A DNA stretch of 64,000 nucleotides from Gordonia sp. SL306 (GTDB taxonomy: Bacteria > Actinomycetota > Actinomycetes > Mycobacteriales > Mycobacteriaceae): positions 3,906,001 to 3,970,000 of the forward strand of contig NZ_CP113063.1 of assembly GCF_026625785.1 (NCBI RefSeq), written 5' to 3'. Below, in pieces: positions 8,511-17,774 of the stretch. Under the pieces are notes generated by a model. It was not told the DNA's origin. It made no database searches and saw nothing but the letters and a program-made list of their open reading frames with translations. The position numbers and the translations under genes are program-made. Numbering within the stretch: position 1 is the first letter of the stretch; each line of letters begins with the position of its first letter.

Positions 8511-10064
8511 TCAGGTCGCGGGCACCTCGACCGTGCGGTCGATCGCGACGGCGTCGAGGAAGCCGGCGTCGTGCGAGACCACCAGCAGCGCACCCGACCA
8601 CTCCCGGATCGCGTCGACCAGTTCCTCGGTGGTGTCGATGTCGAGATTGTTGGTCGGCTCGTCGAGGATGAGGAGCTTGGGGGTCGGGTCCGCGATCAAC
8701 GCCGTGGCCAGCGCGACGCGGAGTCGTTCTCCGCCCGAGAGTTCGCGCAGCGCCCGGTCGGCGCGGGCACCCCGGAACAGGAAACGTGCGAGGTGTGCGC
8801 GGACCTCCTGGACGGGGATGTCGGGGTGGGCGTCGGTGACCGCCTGGGCGATGGATTTACGGTCGTCGTCGAACGCGATCCGCTGTGGCACATAGGCATA
8901 CGGCACCACCACATGGCCGGTCGCGATGAGGTCGGAGATCAAGGTGGTCTTCCCGGACCCGTTGCGTCCGGTCAATGCGATGCGCTCGGGTCCGTCGATC
9001 CGCAACCGCTCGTCGTCGATCACCTGTGCGCGCGAGGAGATCTCGACCAGTGGCATGGTGATTCGTGCCGTGCGGTCGTCGCGGATCCCGTCGCGTGCCG
9101 CGTCGAGTCGGGTGGTCGCCGCGGACACATCGTCGCGATGTGCGTTGCGCAGCTTGCCCGCCGACACCTGGGCCGCGTCGCGACGGAGGTGGGCGATGAT
9201 CTTCGGCACCCGCTTCTCCCGTTCGGCGGTGGCCGCGGTGCGAGCCCGTCGATCGAGCTTGATCTGCGCCTCCACCATCTCGCGACGCTGTTTGCGTACG
9301 TCGTTGGCGGCGGTCGCGACCGCCGCCTCGGCGGACTCCTGCTCGGCGTCGAGGGTTTCCCGGTACAGCGAGTACGGACCACCGAAGAGCCTGATACCTC
9401 CCCGGTACAGCTCGAGTGTGGCATCCATGCGCTCGAGGAGCTCGAGATCGTGGCTGACCACAACGACCGTTCCCGAGAATCTGTCGATCACGTCGAACAG
9501 CCTTGTGCGCGATGCGCTGTCGAGATTGTTCGTCGGCTCGTCGAGGAGTAGTACCGCCGGGCGGCGGATCAGCTGTGCGACGAACGCCAGGAGAGTGGCC
9601 TCGCCCCCGGAGAGCGCTCCGATCCTCCGGTCGAGATCCGTCGGCAGACCGAGCGCCGACAACTGGCCGACCGCCCGGTCCTCGACATCCCAATCGTCGC
9701 CGACGGTGCCGAAGTCCTGCTCGTCGACCGACCCGCCTTCGATCCGCCGCAGGGCGGAACGGATCTCGTCGATGCCCAGGACGGTGGCGACCGAGAGGTC
9801 GGGGTCGTCGTAGGGATGCTGGCCGACCATGCCGACGTCGCCGCGGACCGAGACACTGCCGCGCTGTGGGGTCAGCTCCCCGGAGATGAGACGCAACAGG
9901 GTGCTCTTGCCTGCACCGTTGGCGCCAACCAGCGAATAAACCGCGTCGGAGACGCTCAACGAGATCTGGTCGAAGACGGCGGTGCCGTCGGGCCACGCGA
10001 ATGCCACGTCGGACAGGGTGATCGAGGGGTGCGGCGCAGTGCCGGACATTGAGGATGCAGTCAT
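8511..10064 (-). CDS. ABC-F family ATPase (possible antibiotic-resistance type)
   Basis: This 517-residue protein carries two complete nucleotide-binding domains and no membrane segments. Domain 1 has Walker A GANGAGKST, signature LSGGEATLL and Walker B VLLLDEPTNNLD; domain 2 has GRNGSGKTT, LSGGERLRVA and LLILDEPTNNLD. The linker between them is long, basic and helical (KQRREMVEAQIKLDRRAR onward), which in ABC-F proteins reaches into the ribosome. The overall length and arrangement resemble actinobacterial macrolide/lincosamide protection proteins, but resistance cannot be proven from sequence. I chose the ATG at 10064 because AGGAG lies 8 nt upstream. Confidence 0.9.
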   Translation of the reverse strand: MTASSMSGTAPHPSITLSDVAFAWPDGTAVFDQISLSVSDAVYSLVGANGAGKSTLLRLISGELTPQRGSVSVRGDVGMVGQHPYDDPDLSVATVLGIDEIRSALRRIEGGSVDEQDFGTVGDDWDVEDRAVGQLSALGLPTDLDRRIGALSGGEATLLAFVAQLIRRPAVLLLDEPTNNLDSASRTRLFDVIDRFSGTVVVVSHDLELLERMDATLELYRGGIRLFGGPYSLYRETLDAEQESAEAAVATAANDVRKQRREMVEAQIKLDRRARTAATAEREKRVPKIIAHLRRDAAQVSAGKLRNAHRDDVSAATTRLDAARDGIRDDRTARITMPLVEISSRAQVIDDERLRIDGPERIALTGRNGSGKTTLISDLIATGHVVVPYAYVPQRIAFDDDRKSIAQAVTDAHPDIPVQEVRAHLARFLFRGARADRALRELSGGERLRVALATALIADPTPKLLILDEPTNNLDIDTTEELVDAIREWSGALLVVSHDAGFLDAVAIDRTVEVPAT

Positions 10065-10298
10065 GAGGGGACTCCTGAGGTGGTGGGCGATGGCCTGCCG
10101 ATGCCAGAGCACGGCGGCGGTTTCGGGCCTACCTCAGATGTTCATGACTGAGACATCACTCCTCGGGTCGTAGGGTGTCGGCGTGCCGACGTCGCCGTCC
10201 ACGGTAGCGCGATGGGGCCGTCCTTGCCAACCGCATTTCCGTCGCCCCGCCGACGTCCCGCGACGATCACGGCTCGGCGAGGCAGCTACCGTGGCCCC

Positions 10299-11303
10299 AT
10301 GTCGTTCATTCGGACCTCGGTCGTCAACGGTGTCGGTGAGGTCATCCTCGACCGGCCCAAAGCCCTCAACGCCCTGGATCAGACCATGATCGACGACATG
10401 CACCGCGTGCTCACCGAATGGGAGGACGACGACGGGATCGAAACGGTGCTCGTGACCTCCGCCGGCGATCGTGCCTTCTGCGCCGGCGGCGACATCCGGG
10501 CGATCCGCGAACACGCGGTCGCGGGGGAGCACGATGCGGTCACGCAGTACTTCGCCGCCGAGTACCGGCTCGACCAGCTGGTGGCGAATTACGCGAAGCC
10601 GTATGTGGCGGTCATCGACGGGGCGGCCATGGGCGGTGGCCTCGGGATCAGCGTGCACGGTGAGGTGCGGGTGGTGAGCGAGAAGGCGGTGATCGCCATG
10701 CCGGAGACCGCGATCGGGTTCTTCCCCGACATCGGCGCGACGTACTTCTTGCCCCGCCTGCCAGAAGGGGTCGGGATGTGGCTGGGGATGACCGGTGCTC
10801 GGATCCGCGGCGCCGACGCGGTGGAGATCGGCCTGGCCACCCATTTCGTCGAGTCCGCCGACCTCGGCGAGGTCACCGACCGACTACGTGACGGGGAGCC
10901 GCTCGTCGAGGTCCTCGCCGGCCATCACGATCGTCCGGCGCCCGAGATCCCGTTGCGCAAGGTGGGCGAGTACTTCGCCGACGAGAACGTCTCGGCGATC
11001 ATCGGAGGTCTCAAGGGCGCTGTCGGCGACGAATGGGCAACCGAGATGGTCGATCTGATCGAGCAGGCGTCCCCGACCAGCCTGTGGGTCACCGCAGCGA
11101 TGATCGAGGCCGGCTCACGATCCACTCTCGACGAGTGCTTCGACCGGGAACTCCATGCCGCCGAACAGATCACCCGGACCGGCGACTTCGCCGAAGGTGT
11201 GCGAGCGGTTCTCGTGGACAAGGACCGGCGGCCCGAGTTCGCGCCGGGTTCGGTCGACGACGTCGACCCGGATGTGGTGGCGCGCATCGTCGGGGTGGTG
11301 TGA
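10299..11303 (+). CDS. 3-hydroxyisobutyryl-CoA hydrolase / enoyl-CoA hydratase-like protein
   Basis: This 334-residue crotonase-fold enzyme has the extra C-terminal region (ECH_2 type) typical of 3-hydroxyisobutyryl-CoA hydrolases of valine degradation. FCAGGDIRAI (residues 60-69) and GAAMGGGLGIS form the CoA/oxyanion site. MPETAIGFFPD (Glu136, Asp144) matches the catalytic acids of the hydrolase branch rather than the Glu/Glu pair of hydratases. It is a single-gene unit. The ATG at 10299 follows a TACCGT hexamer by 6 nt, so the transcript may be leaderless. Ordinary enoyl-CoA hydratase activity is the alternative. Confidence 0.85.
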   Translation: MSFIRTSVVNGVGEVILDRPKALNALDQTMIDDMHRVLTEWEDDDGIETVLVTSAGDRAFCAGGDIRAIREHAVAGEHDAVTQYFAAEYRLDQLVANYAKPYVAVIDGAAMGGGLGISVHGEVRVVSEKAVIAMPETAIGFFPDIGATYFLPRLPEGVGMWLGMTGARIRGADAVEIGLATHFVESADLGEVTDRLRDGEPLVEVLAGHHDRPAPEIPLRKVGEYFADENVSAIIGGLKGAVGDEWATEMVDLIEQASPTSLWVTAAMIEAGSRSTLDECFDRELHAAEQITRTGDFAEGVRAVLVDKDRRPEFAPGSVDDVDPDVVARIVGVV

Positions 11304-11312
11304 CCGGCCCTG

Positions 11313-12101
11313 TCACGGTGTCAGTTCGAACCATCCGGACAGGGTGACGCCGGTCGGTGAGCCGATCGCGGTGGGCGTCGTCGATGAGGTGGCGGTGCTC
11401 GGTGATGCCGGCGTCGATTCGTCGGCGTCATAGGTGACGTCGTCGTCGGGCGCGAACGGGTTGGCGTCGTTGCGCGTGGCCCGCTGACAGGTGAATGACG
11501 CGGCTGCGCGTCGGGACGACATCGCGGTGATCTTCAGCGGGCACGAGTTCGAGTGGTAGTAGGCGCCGTCCACGGAGACGCCGACTGCGGCGTTGATCGG
11601 TTTCGACAACGGTCCCACGGTCGGCCGGGTGGAGCCGATCGGGGGCAGCACGCCGCCGGTGAGGTCGCTGGCCAGGAACTCGAGCTGTGCGCCGTCGGTG
11701 CCAGGTCCCTTGAACACGAACAGCAGGGTGTCGGGCGGCACTTCCGGGCGCGGATTACCCCACTTGCTGAACCCGAGACACTCGGTGTCGCCGTCGCCCA
11801 CCTCGGCCGACGCCGGGGCGCCCGCGGGGTTGTCCCGATCGGTGGCGGGGGAGTCGACCATCGCCACTCGTAGTGCGCCGGAACGGAAGTCGAGGTCGGC
11901 CCCGGTACGGTCGATCCGACCGGATTCCGGCGTCTCAGTGCATTCGGCGGCGTCCAGATGGGCAGACGCGGTAGGAGTGGGCGATGCCGACGAGGAGGTC
12001 GGTGTGTCCTGGCCGTCGCCGGTGCCGCAGGCGGCGATGACGGACACGGTCGCCGTGGCCGCGAGCCACCAGGCGGTGCGGCGGGCCGTCGGGGTCACCA
12101 C
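11313..12101 (-). CDS. putative lipoprotein of unknown function
   Basis: From the GTG at 12101 this 262-residue protein has a short basic/hydrophobic signal ending in the lipobox VIAACG (Cys25), followed by a Thr/Ser/Pro-rich spacer. It is therefore expected to be lipid-anchored outside the membrane. The body holds two or three Cys (TECLGF, SNSCPLK, FTCQRA) and a low-complexity Ser/Thr/Pro segment before the C-terminus (WFELTP). I recognise no family; it resembles the many Mycobacteriales lipoproteins of unknown role. It begins 4 bp after the prfC stop on the same strand. The frame is open further upstream, but that part overlaps prfC. Confidence 0.7.
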   Translation of the reverse strand: MVTPTARRTAWWLAATATVSVIAACGTGDGQDTPTSSSASPTPTASAHLDAAECTETPESGRIDRTGADLDFRSGALRVAMVDSPATDRDNPAGAPASAEVGDGDTECLGFSKWGNPRPEVPPDTLLFVFKGPGTDGAQLEFLASDLTGGVLPPIGSTRPTVGPLSKPINAAVGVSVDGAYYHSNSCPLKITAMSSRRAAASFTCQRATRNDANPFAPDDDVTYDADESTPASPSTATSSTTPTAIGSPTGVTLSGWFELTP

Positions 12102-12105
12102 GGAA

Positions 12106-13713
12106 TCAGTCCGCTGCTGCGACAAGTGGTTCGAGCGTGAGGTCGGGGTGCTCCTTCTCGATGTACTGCAGTCGCCACTTGTCGCTGAACAGCGCCAGGA
12201 GTGCACCGTCGCTGCGGGTGAAGACCTCGACGCCGCGTTGCCTGCCGAGTTCGGCCGCGCTGTCGGCATCGGTACGTCGCGCCAGGCTGTAACCGAGCGG
12301 CTCGATCGTGGTGGCGACGTTGAACTCCGACTTCATCCGTGCCGTGACCACCTCGAACTGCATCGGGCCGACGGCAGCGAGGACCGGGGAGGCGTCGCCA
12401 CGCAGATCGTTGCGCAAGACCTGCACCACGCCCTCGCTGTCGAGCTGGTCCATCGCCTTACGGAACTGCTTGTACTTGTCGGCGGTGTTCACCCGGAGCG
12501 CCGAGAAGTGTTCCGGCGCAAAGGACGGTATCGGCGGGAACTGGACCCGGGGATCAATGAACAGGGTGTCGCCGGGCGCGAGGGCCGTAGCGTTGACGAG
12601 ACCGACCACATCGCCGGGGTAGGCCTGGTCCACGGTCGACCGATCGCGGCCGAAGACCGCCTGGGCATACTTGGTGGCGAACGGTTTTCCGGTCTGCGCG
12701 TGGGTCACCACCATTCCACGTTCGAACTCGCCGGAGACGATCCGCATGTACGCCAGGCGATCCCGATGACTCGCGTCCATCCCGGCCTGCACCTTGAAGA
12801 CGACTGCACTGAACGGTTCGGTGACGTCACGCACGGTGCCGTCGACGTCCGCGCGCCCGGTCGGCGGGGGTGCGAGTTCGACCAGCGTCTCGAGCAGCTG
12901 GCGCACACCGAAATTGAGCATCGCCGACGCGAAGATCATCGGTGATGTCTGACCGGCGAGGAACATCTCCTGATCGTGGTCCTGGCCCATCTCGGTGAGC
13001 AGTTCGCTCTCCTCGAGGGCGGTGGTCCACTCGTCGCCCTCCCGGGCGGCCGCGTCGTCGGCGCCCATGATCTCCTCGGGGGCCACCTTCGCGCCGCCGG
13101 CAGTGCGGGTGAAGCGGATGTACTCGCCGGTGCGGCGGTCGAGGAGGCCGCGGAAGTCTCCTGCGATGCCCACCGGGAAGTGCAGCGGTGTCGGCGTGAG
13201 GCCGATGCGCTCGGTGATCTCGTCGATCAGCTCGAGCGGTGTCTGGCCCGGACGATCCCACTTGTTGATGACGGTGATGACCGGGATGCCCCGGTGGCGG
13301 CACACCTGGAACAGCTTGAGCGTCTGTGGCTCGAGTCCCTTCGCTGCGTCGATGAGCATCACGGCGGCATCGACGGCGGTGAGGACCCGATAGGTGTCCT
13401 CGGAGAAGTCGGCGTGACCCGGGGTGTCGACCAGGTTGATCACGTTGGGCAGGTCGTCGAGGCCGTGCTCGCCGACGAAATTGAACTGCAATGCGGTGGA
13501 GCTGACCGAGATGCCGCGGGCCTTCTCCATCTCCATCCAGTCGGAGACCGTGGACTTGCGGCCCGCCTTCCCGTGGATGGCGCCGGCCTCGCTGATCATC
13601 CGGGCGTGCAGGGCCAGCGCCTCGGTCATCGTCGACTTGCCCGCGTCCGGATGCGAGATGATCGCGAAGGTGCGACGACGGCTCGCTTCGCGGGCGACGG
13701 CTTCAGAACTCAC
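12106..13713 (-). CDS. prfC: peptide chain release factor 3
   Basis: RF3 is the GTPase that recycles RF1/RF2 from the ribosome after termination. The 535-residue protein has the G1 motif SHPDAGKST near residue 20, the switch region with RGISVSSTALQF, DTPGHADFSEDTYR (G3) and NKWDR (G4), followed by EF-G-like beta-barrel domains. It starts at GTG 13713. A TAGCCT hexamer (minus strand, 13720-13725) lies exactly 6 nt before the GTG and there is no Shine-Dalgarno sequence, so the mRNA is probably leaderless. The lipoprotein gene follows closely. Confidence 0.97.
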   Translation of the reverse strand: MSSEAVAREASRRRTFAIISHPDAGKSTMTEALALHARMISEAGAIHGKAGRKSTVSDWMEMEKARGISVSSTALQFNFVGEHGLDDLPNVINLVDTPGHADFSEDTYRVLTAVDAAVMLIDAAKGLEPQTLKLFQVCRHRGIPVITVINKWDRPGQTPLELIDEITERIGLTPTPLHFPVGIAGDFRGLLDRRTGEYIRFTRTAGGAKVAPEEIMGADDAAAREGDEWTTALEESELLTEMGQDHDQEMFLAGQTSPMIFASAMLNFGVRQLLETLVELAPPPTGRADVDGTVRDVTEPFSAVVFKVQAGMDASHRDRLAYMRIVSGEFERGMVVTHAQTGKPFATKYAQAVFGRDRSTVDQAYPGDVVGLVNATALAPGDTLFIDPRVQFPPIPSFAPEHFSALRVNTADKYKQFRKAMDQLDSEGVVQVLRNDLRGDASPVLAAVGPMQFEVVTARMKSEFNVATTIEPLGYSLARRTDADSAAELGRQRGVEVFTRSDGALLALFSDKWRLQYIEKEHPDLTLEPLVAAAD

Positions 13714-13754
13714 TCGAGAAGGCTACCGTTCGGGCGCTGGCCAGGCCAAAATGC

Positions 13755-13800
13755 GCCAAAAGTTGCCGCTTGGTTCGCTCCACGGACCAAGCGGCAACCT
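13755..13800 (+). repeat. left copy of a 46-bp hairpin repeat flanking the DUF559 gene
   Basis: This 46-bp sequence contains a near-perfect palindrome, GTTGCCGCTTGGT (13762-13774) paired with ACCAAGCGGCAAC (13786-13798). It lies between the prfC start and the DUF559 gene. By hand alignment it matches 14715-14760 at 35 of 46 positions in the same orientation. No second gene explains it. Confidence 0.75.
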
Positions 13801-13810
13801 GAGTGGGTTG

Positions 13811-14818
13811 ATGGAACGGCCGCTACGCCGTGTGCGTCGAATGTGTGTGAATCCAACACGTGCAGTTCGGCGTCACCTGGCCGATCGAGATGGTGTCATC
13901 ACCCTGAGGGAAGCGCTCGGATGCGGGTTGAGCCGTGCGGCGGTGAAGCGCAAGGTGGCCTCGGGCGAGTGGGCGCGTGAAGCGACCGGCGTATATCGGG
14001 CTGCCGACCATTCGCGGACGCCGCGCGCTCGTGTTCGGATCGCCGTCGCATCTGTCGGCACACGTGCAATTCTCTGCGGACCGATCGCCGCGTGGTGGCA
14101 CGGCCTGGTCGACGACTTCCCGGAATCCATCACCGTCGCGTCGGAGACGAAAGGGCATCACCGCGGGGCGGTGGCGTGGGTGCGCATACGACATCGCAAG
14201 TACGACGCCGTCGATGTCGTCGAATCGGACGGCGTCAGGGTGACGGCGGTCCCGGTCACTGTTCTCGACACCGCCGCCGAAACCGGGAGGTCGCAGGCGG
14301 TCGACAACACATTGCTCCGTCGCCGCGTCAGCCTCGACGAACTTGCCGGCGCACATGCGAGGTATCCGAGGAGGGTGGGAGTGGCGTCCACCCGCCGACT
14401 CCTCGAAGCACTCGAATCAGGTGCGCGTTCGGAGGCCGAACGCGCGGCGGTGGCCGTATTCCGCAGCCGCGGTATATCCGGGTGGTGTGCGAACACGATG
14501 GTGTGCGGCTTTCTCGCCGACTTCGTCTTCGAGGCAGAGAAGGTGATCGTCGAGATGGATGGGTTCGCGTTCCATCGAGATGCCGAGGTCTTTCAGCGTG
14601 ATAGGACGAAGCGCAACACCTGGCTGGCTGCGGGCTTCACGACGCTCAACTTCACGTGGGATGACATCACGACCCGACCCCACGACGTCGCAGCGCGCGT
14701 GACGGACTCGCTCGGCCAGAATTTGCCCTCAGGTCCGCTCAGCGGACCAAACGGCAACGTCAACCGACCGGATCACTCGAACGGAACGGGCGGCAGTTTG
14801 ACGACCTGCGACGCATAG
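13811..14818 (+). CDS. AbiEi-like/DUF559 protein with Vsr-type endonuclease domain
   Basis: This 335-residue protein has two parts. The N-terminal half has an AbiEi-antitoxin-like wHTH ([17 protein letters not shown], residues 33-49, then GVYRA). The C-terminal half is a DUF559/Vsr-like PD-(D/E)XK fold ([17 protein letters not shown], then FQRDRTKRN and LNFTWDDI), which suggests DNA binding and nicking. Such solitary genes are frequent in actinobacteria and have no established function. The start may be the ATG at 13811 or 13841. The gene lies between two copies of a hairpin repeat, and its last ~35 codons run through the right copy. Its 3' end overlaps the converging ketosynthase gene by 46 bp. 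Confidence 0.75.
   Translation: MERPLRRVRRMCVNPTRAVRRHLADRDGVITLREALGCGLSRAAVKRKVASGEWAREATGVYRAADHSRTPRARVRIAVASVGTRAILCGPIAAWWHGLVDDFPESITVASETKGHHRGAVAWVRIRHRKYDAVDVVESDGVRVTAVPVTVLDTAAETGRSQAVDNTLLRRRVSLDELAGAHARYPRRVGVASTRRLLEALESGARSEAERAAVAVFRSRGISGWCANTMVCGFLADFVFEAEKVIVEMDGFAFHRDAEVFQRDRTKRNTWLAAGFTTLNFTWDDITTRPHDVAARVTDSLGQNLPSGPLSGPNGNVNRPDHSNGTGGSLTTCDA
14715..14760 (+). repeat. right copy of the hairpin repeat, inside the 3' end of the DUF559 gene
   Basis: This is the direct-repeat partner of 13755-13800 (35/46 identical by hand alignment). Its core is the palindrome GGTCCGCT-C-AGCGGACC, and the flanking TTGCC and CGGCAA are conserved. It encodes residues near the C-terminus of the nuclease ([12 protein letters not shown]), so coding sequence has been built over the repeat. 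Confidence 0.75.
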
Positions 14819-15789
14819 CTGAGCCCGGCTCCGTAACCGAGGAGCAGAGCCGTCTCGCCCGGCTTCGCGGCGCCGGTCGACAACAGTTCCTCCATCGCCA
14901 GCGGGATCGATGCCGCGGAGGTGTTGCCGGTGTGCTCGATGTCGTTGGCGACGACGGTACCTTCGCGCAGTTTCAGGTTCTTGGCGAGCAGGTCGTTGAT
15001 GCGCGAGTTCGCCTGGTGCGGGACGAAGACGTCCAGATCTTCGGCGCCGACTTTCGCCGCGTCGAGGGCGCGCTGGGCGACCTTGCCCATCTCGAAGGCG
15101 GCCCACCGGAAGACGGCGGTGCCCTCCATGCGGAGGTACGGGCGATGGGTGCGGTCACTGTCGAGGAAGGTCACCCAGTCGATGTCCTGCCGGATCGCGT
15201 TGAACTGTGAACCGTCGCTGCCCCAGATCACCGGTCCGAGCTGCTGGTCCTCGGTCGGCCCCACGACGACGGCACCCGCGCCGTCGCCGAAGATGAAGCA
15301 GTTCGTGCGGTCGGTCATGTCCATCGTGATCGACAGCTGTTCGGCTCCGATGACGAGGACATGTGTTGCACTGCCGCCGCGGATCATGTCCGACGCCACG
15401 GCCATGCCGTAACCGAAGCCGGCGCAGCCGACCGTGATGTCGAAGGATGGGACGCCGTTGGCGCCGAGCTCGGTCGCGACCTTGGTGGCGCCTGCGGGGG
15501 TCAGCAAGAGGTGGGTGTTGGTCGCCAGGATCACGGCGTCGATGTCGGATCCCGAGAGCAGCGCATTGGCGATGGCCTTGCGCCCGGCGTTGACCGACAT
15601 CTCCATCACGGTCTCGTCGCGCCGCGCAAAGCGTCGCGTCTTGATCCCGGTGCGGGTGTAGATCCACTCGTCGGAGGAGTCGATCTGCTCGCAGATCTCG
15701 TCGTTGGTGACCACCCGCTCGGGGCGGTACGCACCGATGCCGAGCATGCCGATGTTGTTGATCCCGGCAGTGTCTGCGATGACAGCCAT
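14773..15789 (-). CDS. 3-oxoacyl-ACP synthase III (FabH-like), copy 1
   Basis: This 338-residue KAS III-type thiolase-fold enzyme condenses an acyl-CoA starter with malonyl-ACP. The catalytic triad is intact: Cys122 in VGCAGFGYG, His258 in VPHQANSR and Asn289 in HTGNTSAAS. Its N-terminal stretch [20 protein letters not shown] is nearly shared with the second copy at 18669. It lies downstream of the PadR regulator on the same strand, so it may be PadR-controlled. Primary fatty-acid initiation or a secondary lipid/polyketide role are both possible; the pairing with an exporter leans to the latter. Confidence 0.88.
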   Translation of the reverse strand: MAVIADTAGINNIGMLGIGAYRPERVVTNDEICEQIDSSDEWIYTRTGIKTRRFARRDETVMEMSVNAGRKAIANALLSGSDIDAVILATNTHLLLTPAGATKVATELGANGVPSFDITVGCAGFGYGMAVASDMIRGGSATHVLVIGAEQLSITMDMTDRTNCFIFGDGAGAVVVGPTEDQQLGPVIWGSDGSQFNAIRQDIDWVTFLDSDRTHRPYLRMEGTAVFRWAAFEMGKVAQRALDAAKVGAEDLDVFVPHQANSRINDLLAKNLKLREGTVVANDIEHTGNTSAASIPLAMEELLSTGAAKPGETALLLGYGAGLSYASQVVKLPPVPFE

Positions 15790-15806
15790 TGAGTGTCCCT
15801 TTCACT

Positions 15807-15834
15807 ATGTGACCCGCCATAGACGGTCTCACAT
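15807..15834. promoter_or_regulatory. candidate operator upstream of FabH-like copy 1
   Basis: ATGTGA (15807-15812) and TCACAT (15829-15834) form an inverted repeat with a 16-bp spacer, in the gap between the PadR gene and the ketosynthase start. PadR proteins favour ATGT/ACAT half-sites, so this could be a PadR site. The half-site spacing is unusual, so confidence is low. Confidence 0.35.
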
Positions 15835-15841
15835 CGGGGCC

Positions 15842-16510
15842 CTACTGGGAAGTAGCGTTGCGCGCGGGCTGCCGCTGCCCGATCATCTCGCGATATCGAT
15901 CGCGGTCGGCGGTCATCTGGTGGCCGGGATCGTCGGCGGGTGGCGTCCAGCCCTCGGAGCTCAGGTCGAGCCGTCCCGATCGCAGATCCTCGACGACGTC
16001 GGTCAGCCAGAGCAACTCCGCCCGGGCCTCGGCACCCCACAGCTGTAATCCGCGGAGGGCGTGTGGCGGGACGTGCGGGTGGTCCTCGGCCCGGCTGTCG
16101 ACGGGGAACTCGATCACTGCGGCGTCGAGAGCCCGGCGGCGACTCTCGAGGAGCTCGAGAGCCTTCTCCTGGCCGAGCATGGGCAACATCCCGAATGCGG
16201 CATGGAACTCGCGGCGGTCGAACACATTGACCGCGACGATCGCATCGGTCAGCAGTCGGTCGAACTCGGCGCGACCGGCCTCGGTGAGCTCGTAGACCGC
16301 GACGTCCCGCGCGCCGTCGGCGAGGTCGTGGCGGACGGCGAGGTGATCGGTCACGAGCCCGCCGAGGCCGTGATAGATCGAGCCGGGATTGACGTTGGCC
16401 CACTGGTCGACCTGCCAGGACATCAGTTCGCGCCGGATCTGATAGCCGTTCACCGGCTCGAAGAGGGCAACGGCACCCAGGAGCAGTAATCGAGTGGTCG
16501 TCGCTGCCAT
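15842..16510 (-). CDS. PadR-family transcriptional regulator
   Basis: This 222-residue protein has an N-terminal PadR winged helix (GAVALFEPVNGYQIRREL, then NVNPGSIYHGLGGLV) and a C-terminal helical dimerisation part (PadR/Vir-type). These regulators often repress neighbouring drug or lipid exporters and release on ligand binding. It is divergent from a DrrAB-type ABC exporter, and a 9-2-9 palindrome lies between them. The ATG at 16510 was chosen because the PadR domain starts at once; the longer frame upstream has no domain. Confidence 0.88.
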   Translation of the reverse strand: MAATTTRLLLLGAVALFEPVNGYQIRRELMSWQVDQWANVNPGSIYHGLGGLVTDHLAVRHDLADGARDVAVYELTEAGRAEFDRLLTDAIVAVNVFDRREFHAAFGMLPMLGQEKALELLESRRRALDAAVIEFPVDSRAEDHPHVPPHALRGLQLWGAEARAELLWLTDVVEDLRSGRLDLSSEGWTPPADDPGHQMTADRDRYREMIGQRQPARNATSQ

Positions 16511-16628
16511 GCCCACGAGGGTAGGTCCAGATCCGCGCTCGTACCAGGACCGTTGTTGTCCTCGATTCGATGAATCCTCGAGGTGAGGCAAGTCAGCCTC
16601 TCTGAGCTGCGAGCGTCGGATCTCGCCG

Positions 16629-16681
16629 TTGACTTCCGACGTACAGATTGAGATAGTCGACACTGTTCAAACTTGAACAGT
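16629..16681 (+). promoter_or_regulatory. exporter promoter with overlapping 9-2-9 palindromic operator
   Basis: TTGACT (16629-16634) and GATAGT (16652-16657), 17 bp apart, form a sigma-70-like promoter reading toward the ABC exporter. ACTGTTCAA and TTGAACAGT (16662-16681) form a perfect palindrome with a 2-bp centre, exactly where transcription should start. This is a typical repressor position. The adjacent PadR protein is the obvious candidate ligand-responsive binder. Confidence 0.65.
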
Positions 16682-16736
16682 CGGAGATCCGAACGGTGGC
16701 GGCTCGGGAGTTCCGACGGACGCGAAGGGGACAGGC

Positions 16737-17774
16737 ATGATCCATGCACGCGGGCTGGTGCAGACATTTCACACCGGCCGTGGAAAACAGAAGCGGGAGG
16801 TCCGCGCCGTCGACGGCGTCGACCTCGACATCGCGGAAGGGGAGGTCGTCGGCTTCCTCGGTCCGAACGGTGCAGGTAAGACGACCACACTCCGGATGCT
16901 GACCACGCTGTTGCGGCCCACGGCCGGTACGGCGACCGTCAACGGGTACGACGTCGTGAAGGACTCGGTCATGGTGCGGCGCAGCATCGGCTATGTCTCC
17001 CAGGCGGGCGGCACCTTCAGCCAGGCCCAGGCCGGCGACGAGGTGGTCGACCACGGGATGCTCTACGGGATGACGCGCTCCGCGGCAACGGCCCGCGGCA
17101 AGGCCTTGTTCGCGCAACTACAACTCGACGGCCTCTGGGATCGGATGCCCAAGAACATGTCCGGTGGACAGAAGCGTCGCCTCGACATCGTCATGGGCCT
17201 GGTCCACGATCCGACGCTGGTGTTCCTGGACGAGCCGACCACCGGTCTCGACCCGCAGGCACGGGCCAACCTCTGGGAGCACATCCGGCGACTGCGCTCG
17301 GACACCGGTGCCACGGTCTTCCTCACCACGCACTATCTCGACGAGGCCGACGAGCTGTCCGATCGGATCATCATCATCGACAACGGCCGCATCGTGGCTG
17401 CCGACACGGCCGACAATCTCAAGGCCACGGTGTCGGGTGATCTCGTCGATCTCGAACTCTCCGACGACGCGATGGTGGCCGTCTCCGCAGAGAAGCTCGG
17501 TGCCATCGGCAGCGATGTGGAAACCGACGGACGCCATGTGCGTGGCCGGGTCCGTCGCGCGGGTCGCGAGGTGCCGGGCCTGCTACGCGAGTTCGACGCC
17601 GCGGGCATCAACCTCGATTCGATCGAGGTGATCCGACCGACCCTCGACGACGTGTTCCTCACCCTCACCGGTCGTTCCCTCCGGGACGCCCAGGACGAAC
17701 AGTCGGCCGACGATTCCGTTGTCGCCGAAGGATCTCCGGCCCACGAGCCGGCCCAAGGAGTCTCACAGTCATGA
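16737..17774 (+). CDS. ABC exporter ATP-binding protein, DrrA type
   Basis: This 345-residue ATPase of the daunorubicin-resistance (DrrA) subfamily energises export of a hydrophobic compound. Motifs in order are Walker A GPNGAGKTT (residues 42-50), signature MSGGQKRRLD, Walker B VFLDEPTTGLD and the H-loop LTTHYLDEADEL. The Drr-specific C-terminal domain ends with PTLDDVFLTLTG. The ATG at 16737 follows a purine-rich GAAGGGG. The stop overlaps the permease start (ATGA). Substrate is unknown; DrrAB-type pumps export antibiotics or, in mycobacteria, complex lipids. Confidence 0.92.
   Translation: MIHARGLVQTFHTGRGKQKREVRAVDGVDLDIAEGEVVGFLGPNGAGKTTTLRMLTTLLRPTAGTATVNGYDVVKDSVMVRRSIGYVSQAGGTFSQAQAGDEVVDHGMLYGMTRSAATARGKALFAQLQLDGLWDRMPKNMSGGQKRRLDIVMGLVHDPTLVFLDEPTTGLDPQARANLWEHIRRLRSDTGATVFLTTHYLDEADELSDRIIIIDNGRIVAADTADNLKATVSGDLVDLELSDDAMVAVSAEKLGAIGSDVETDGRHVRGRVRRAGREVPGLLREFDAAGINLDSIEVIRPTLDDVFLTLTGRSLRDAQDEQSADDSVVAEGSPAHEPAQGVSQS

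Noticed and set aside
10134-10164. Tiny leader peptides (4-5 and 3 codons) before the ABC-F gene, as in attenuator-controlled resistance genes
   Set aside because: The Shine-Dalgarno spacing is wrong for either peptide (2 and 13 nt) and I found no convincing attenuator hairpin with a T-run.
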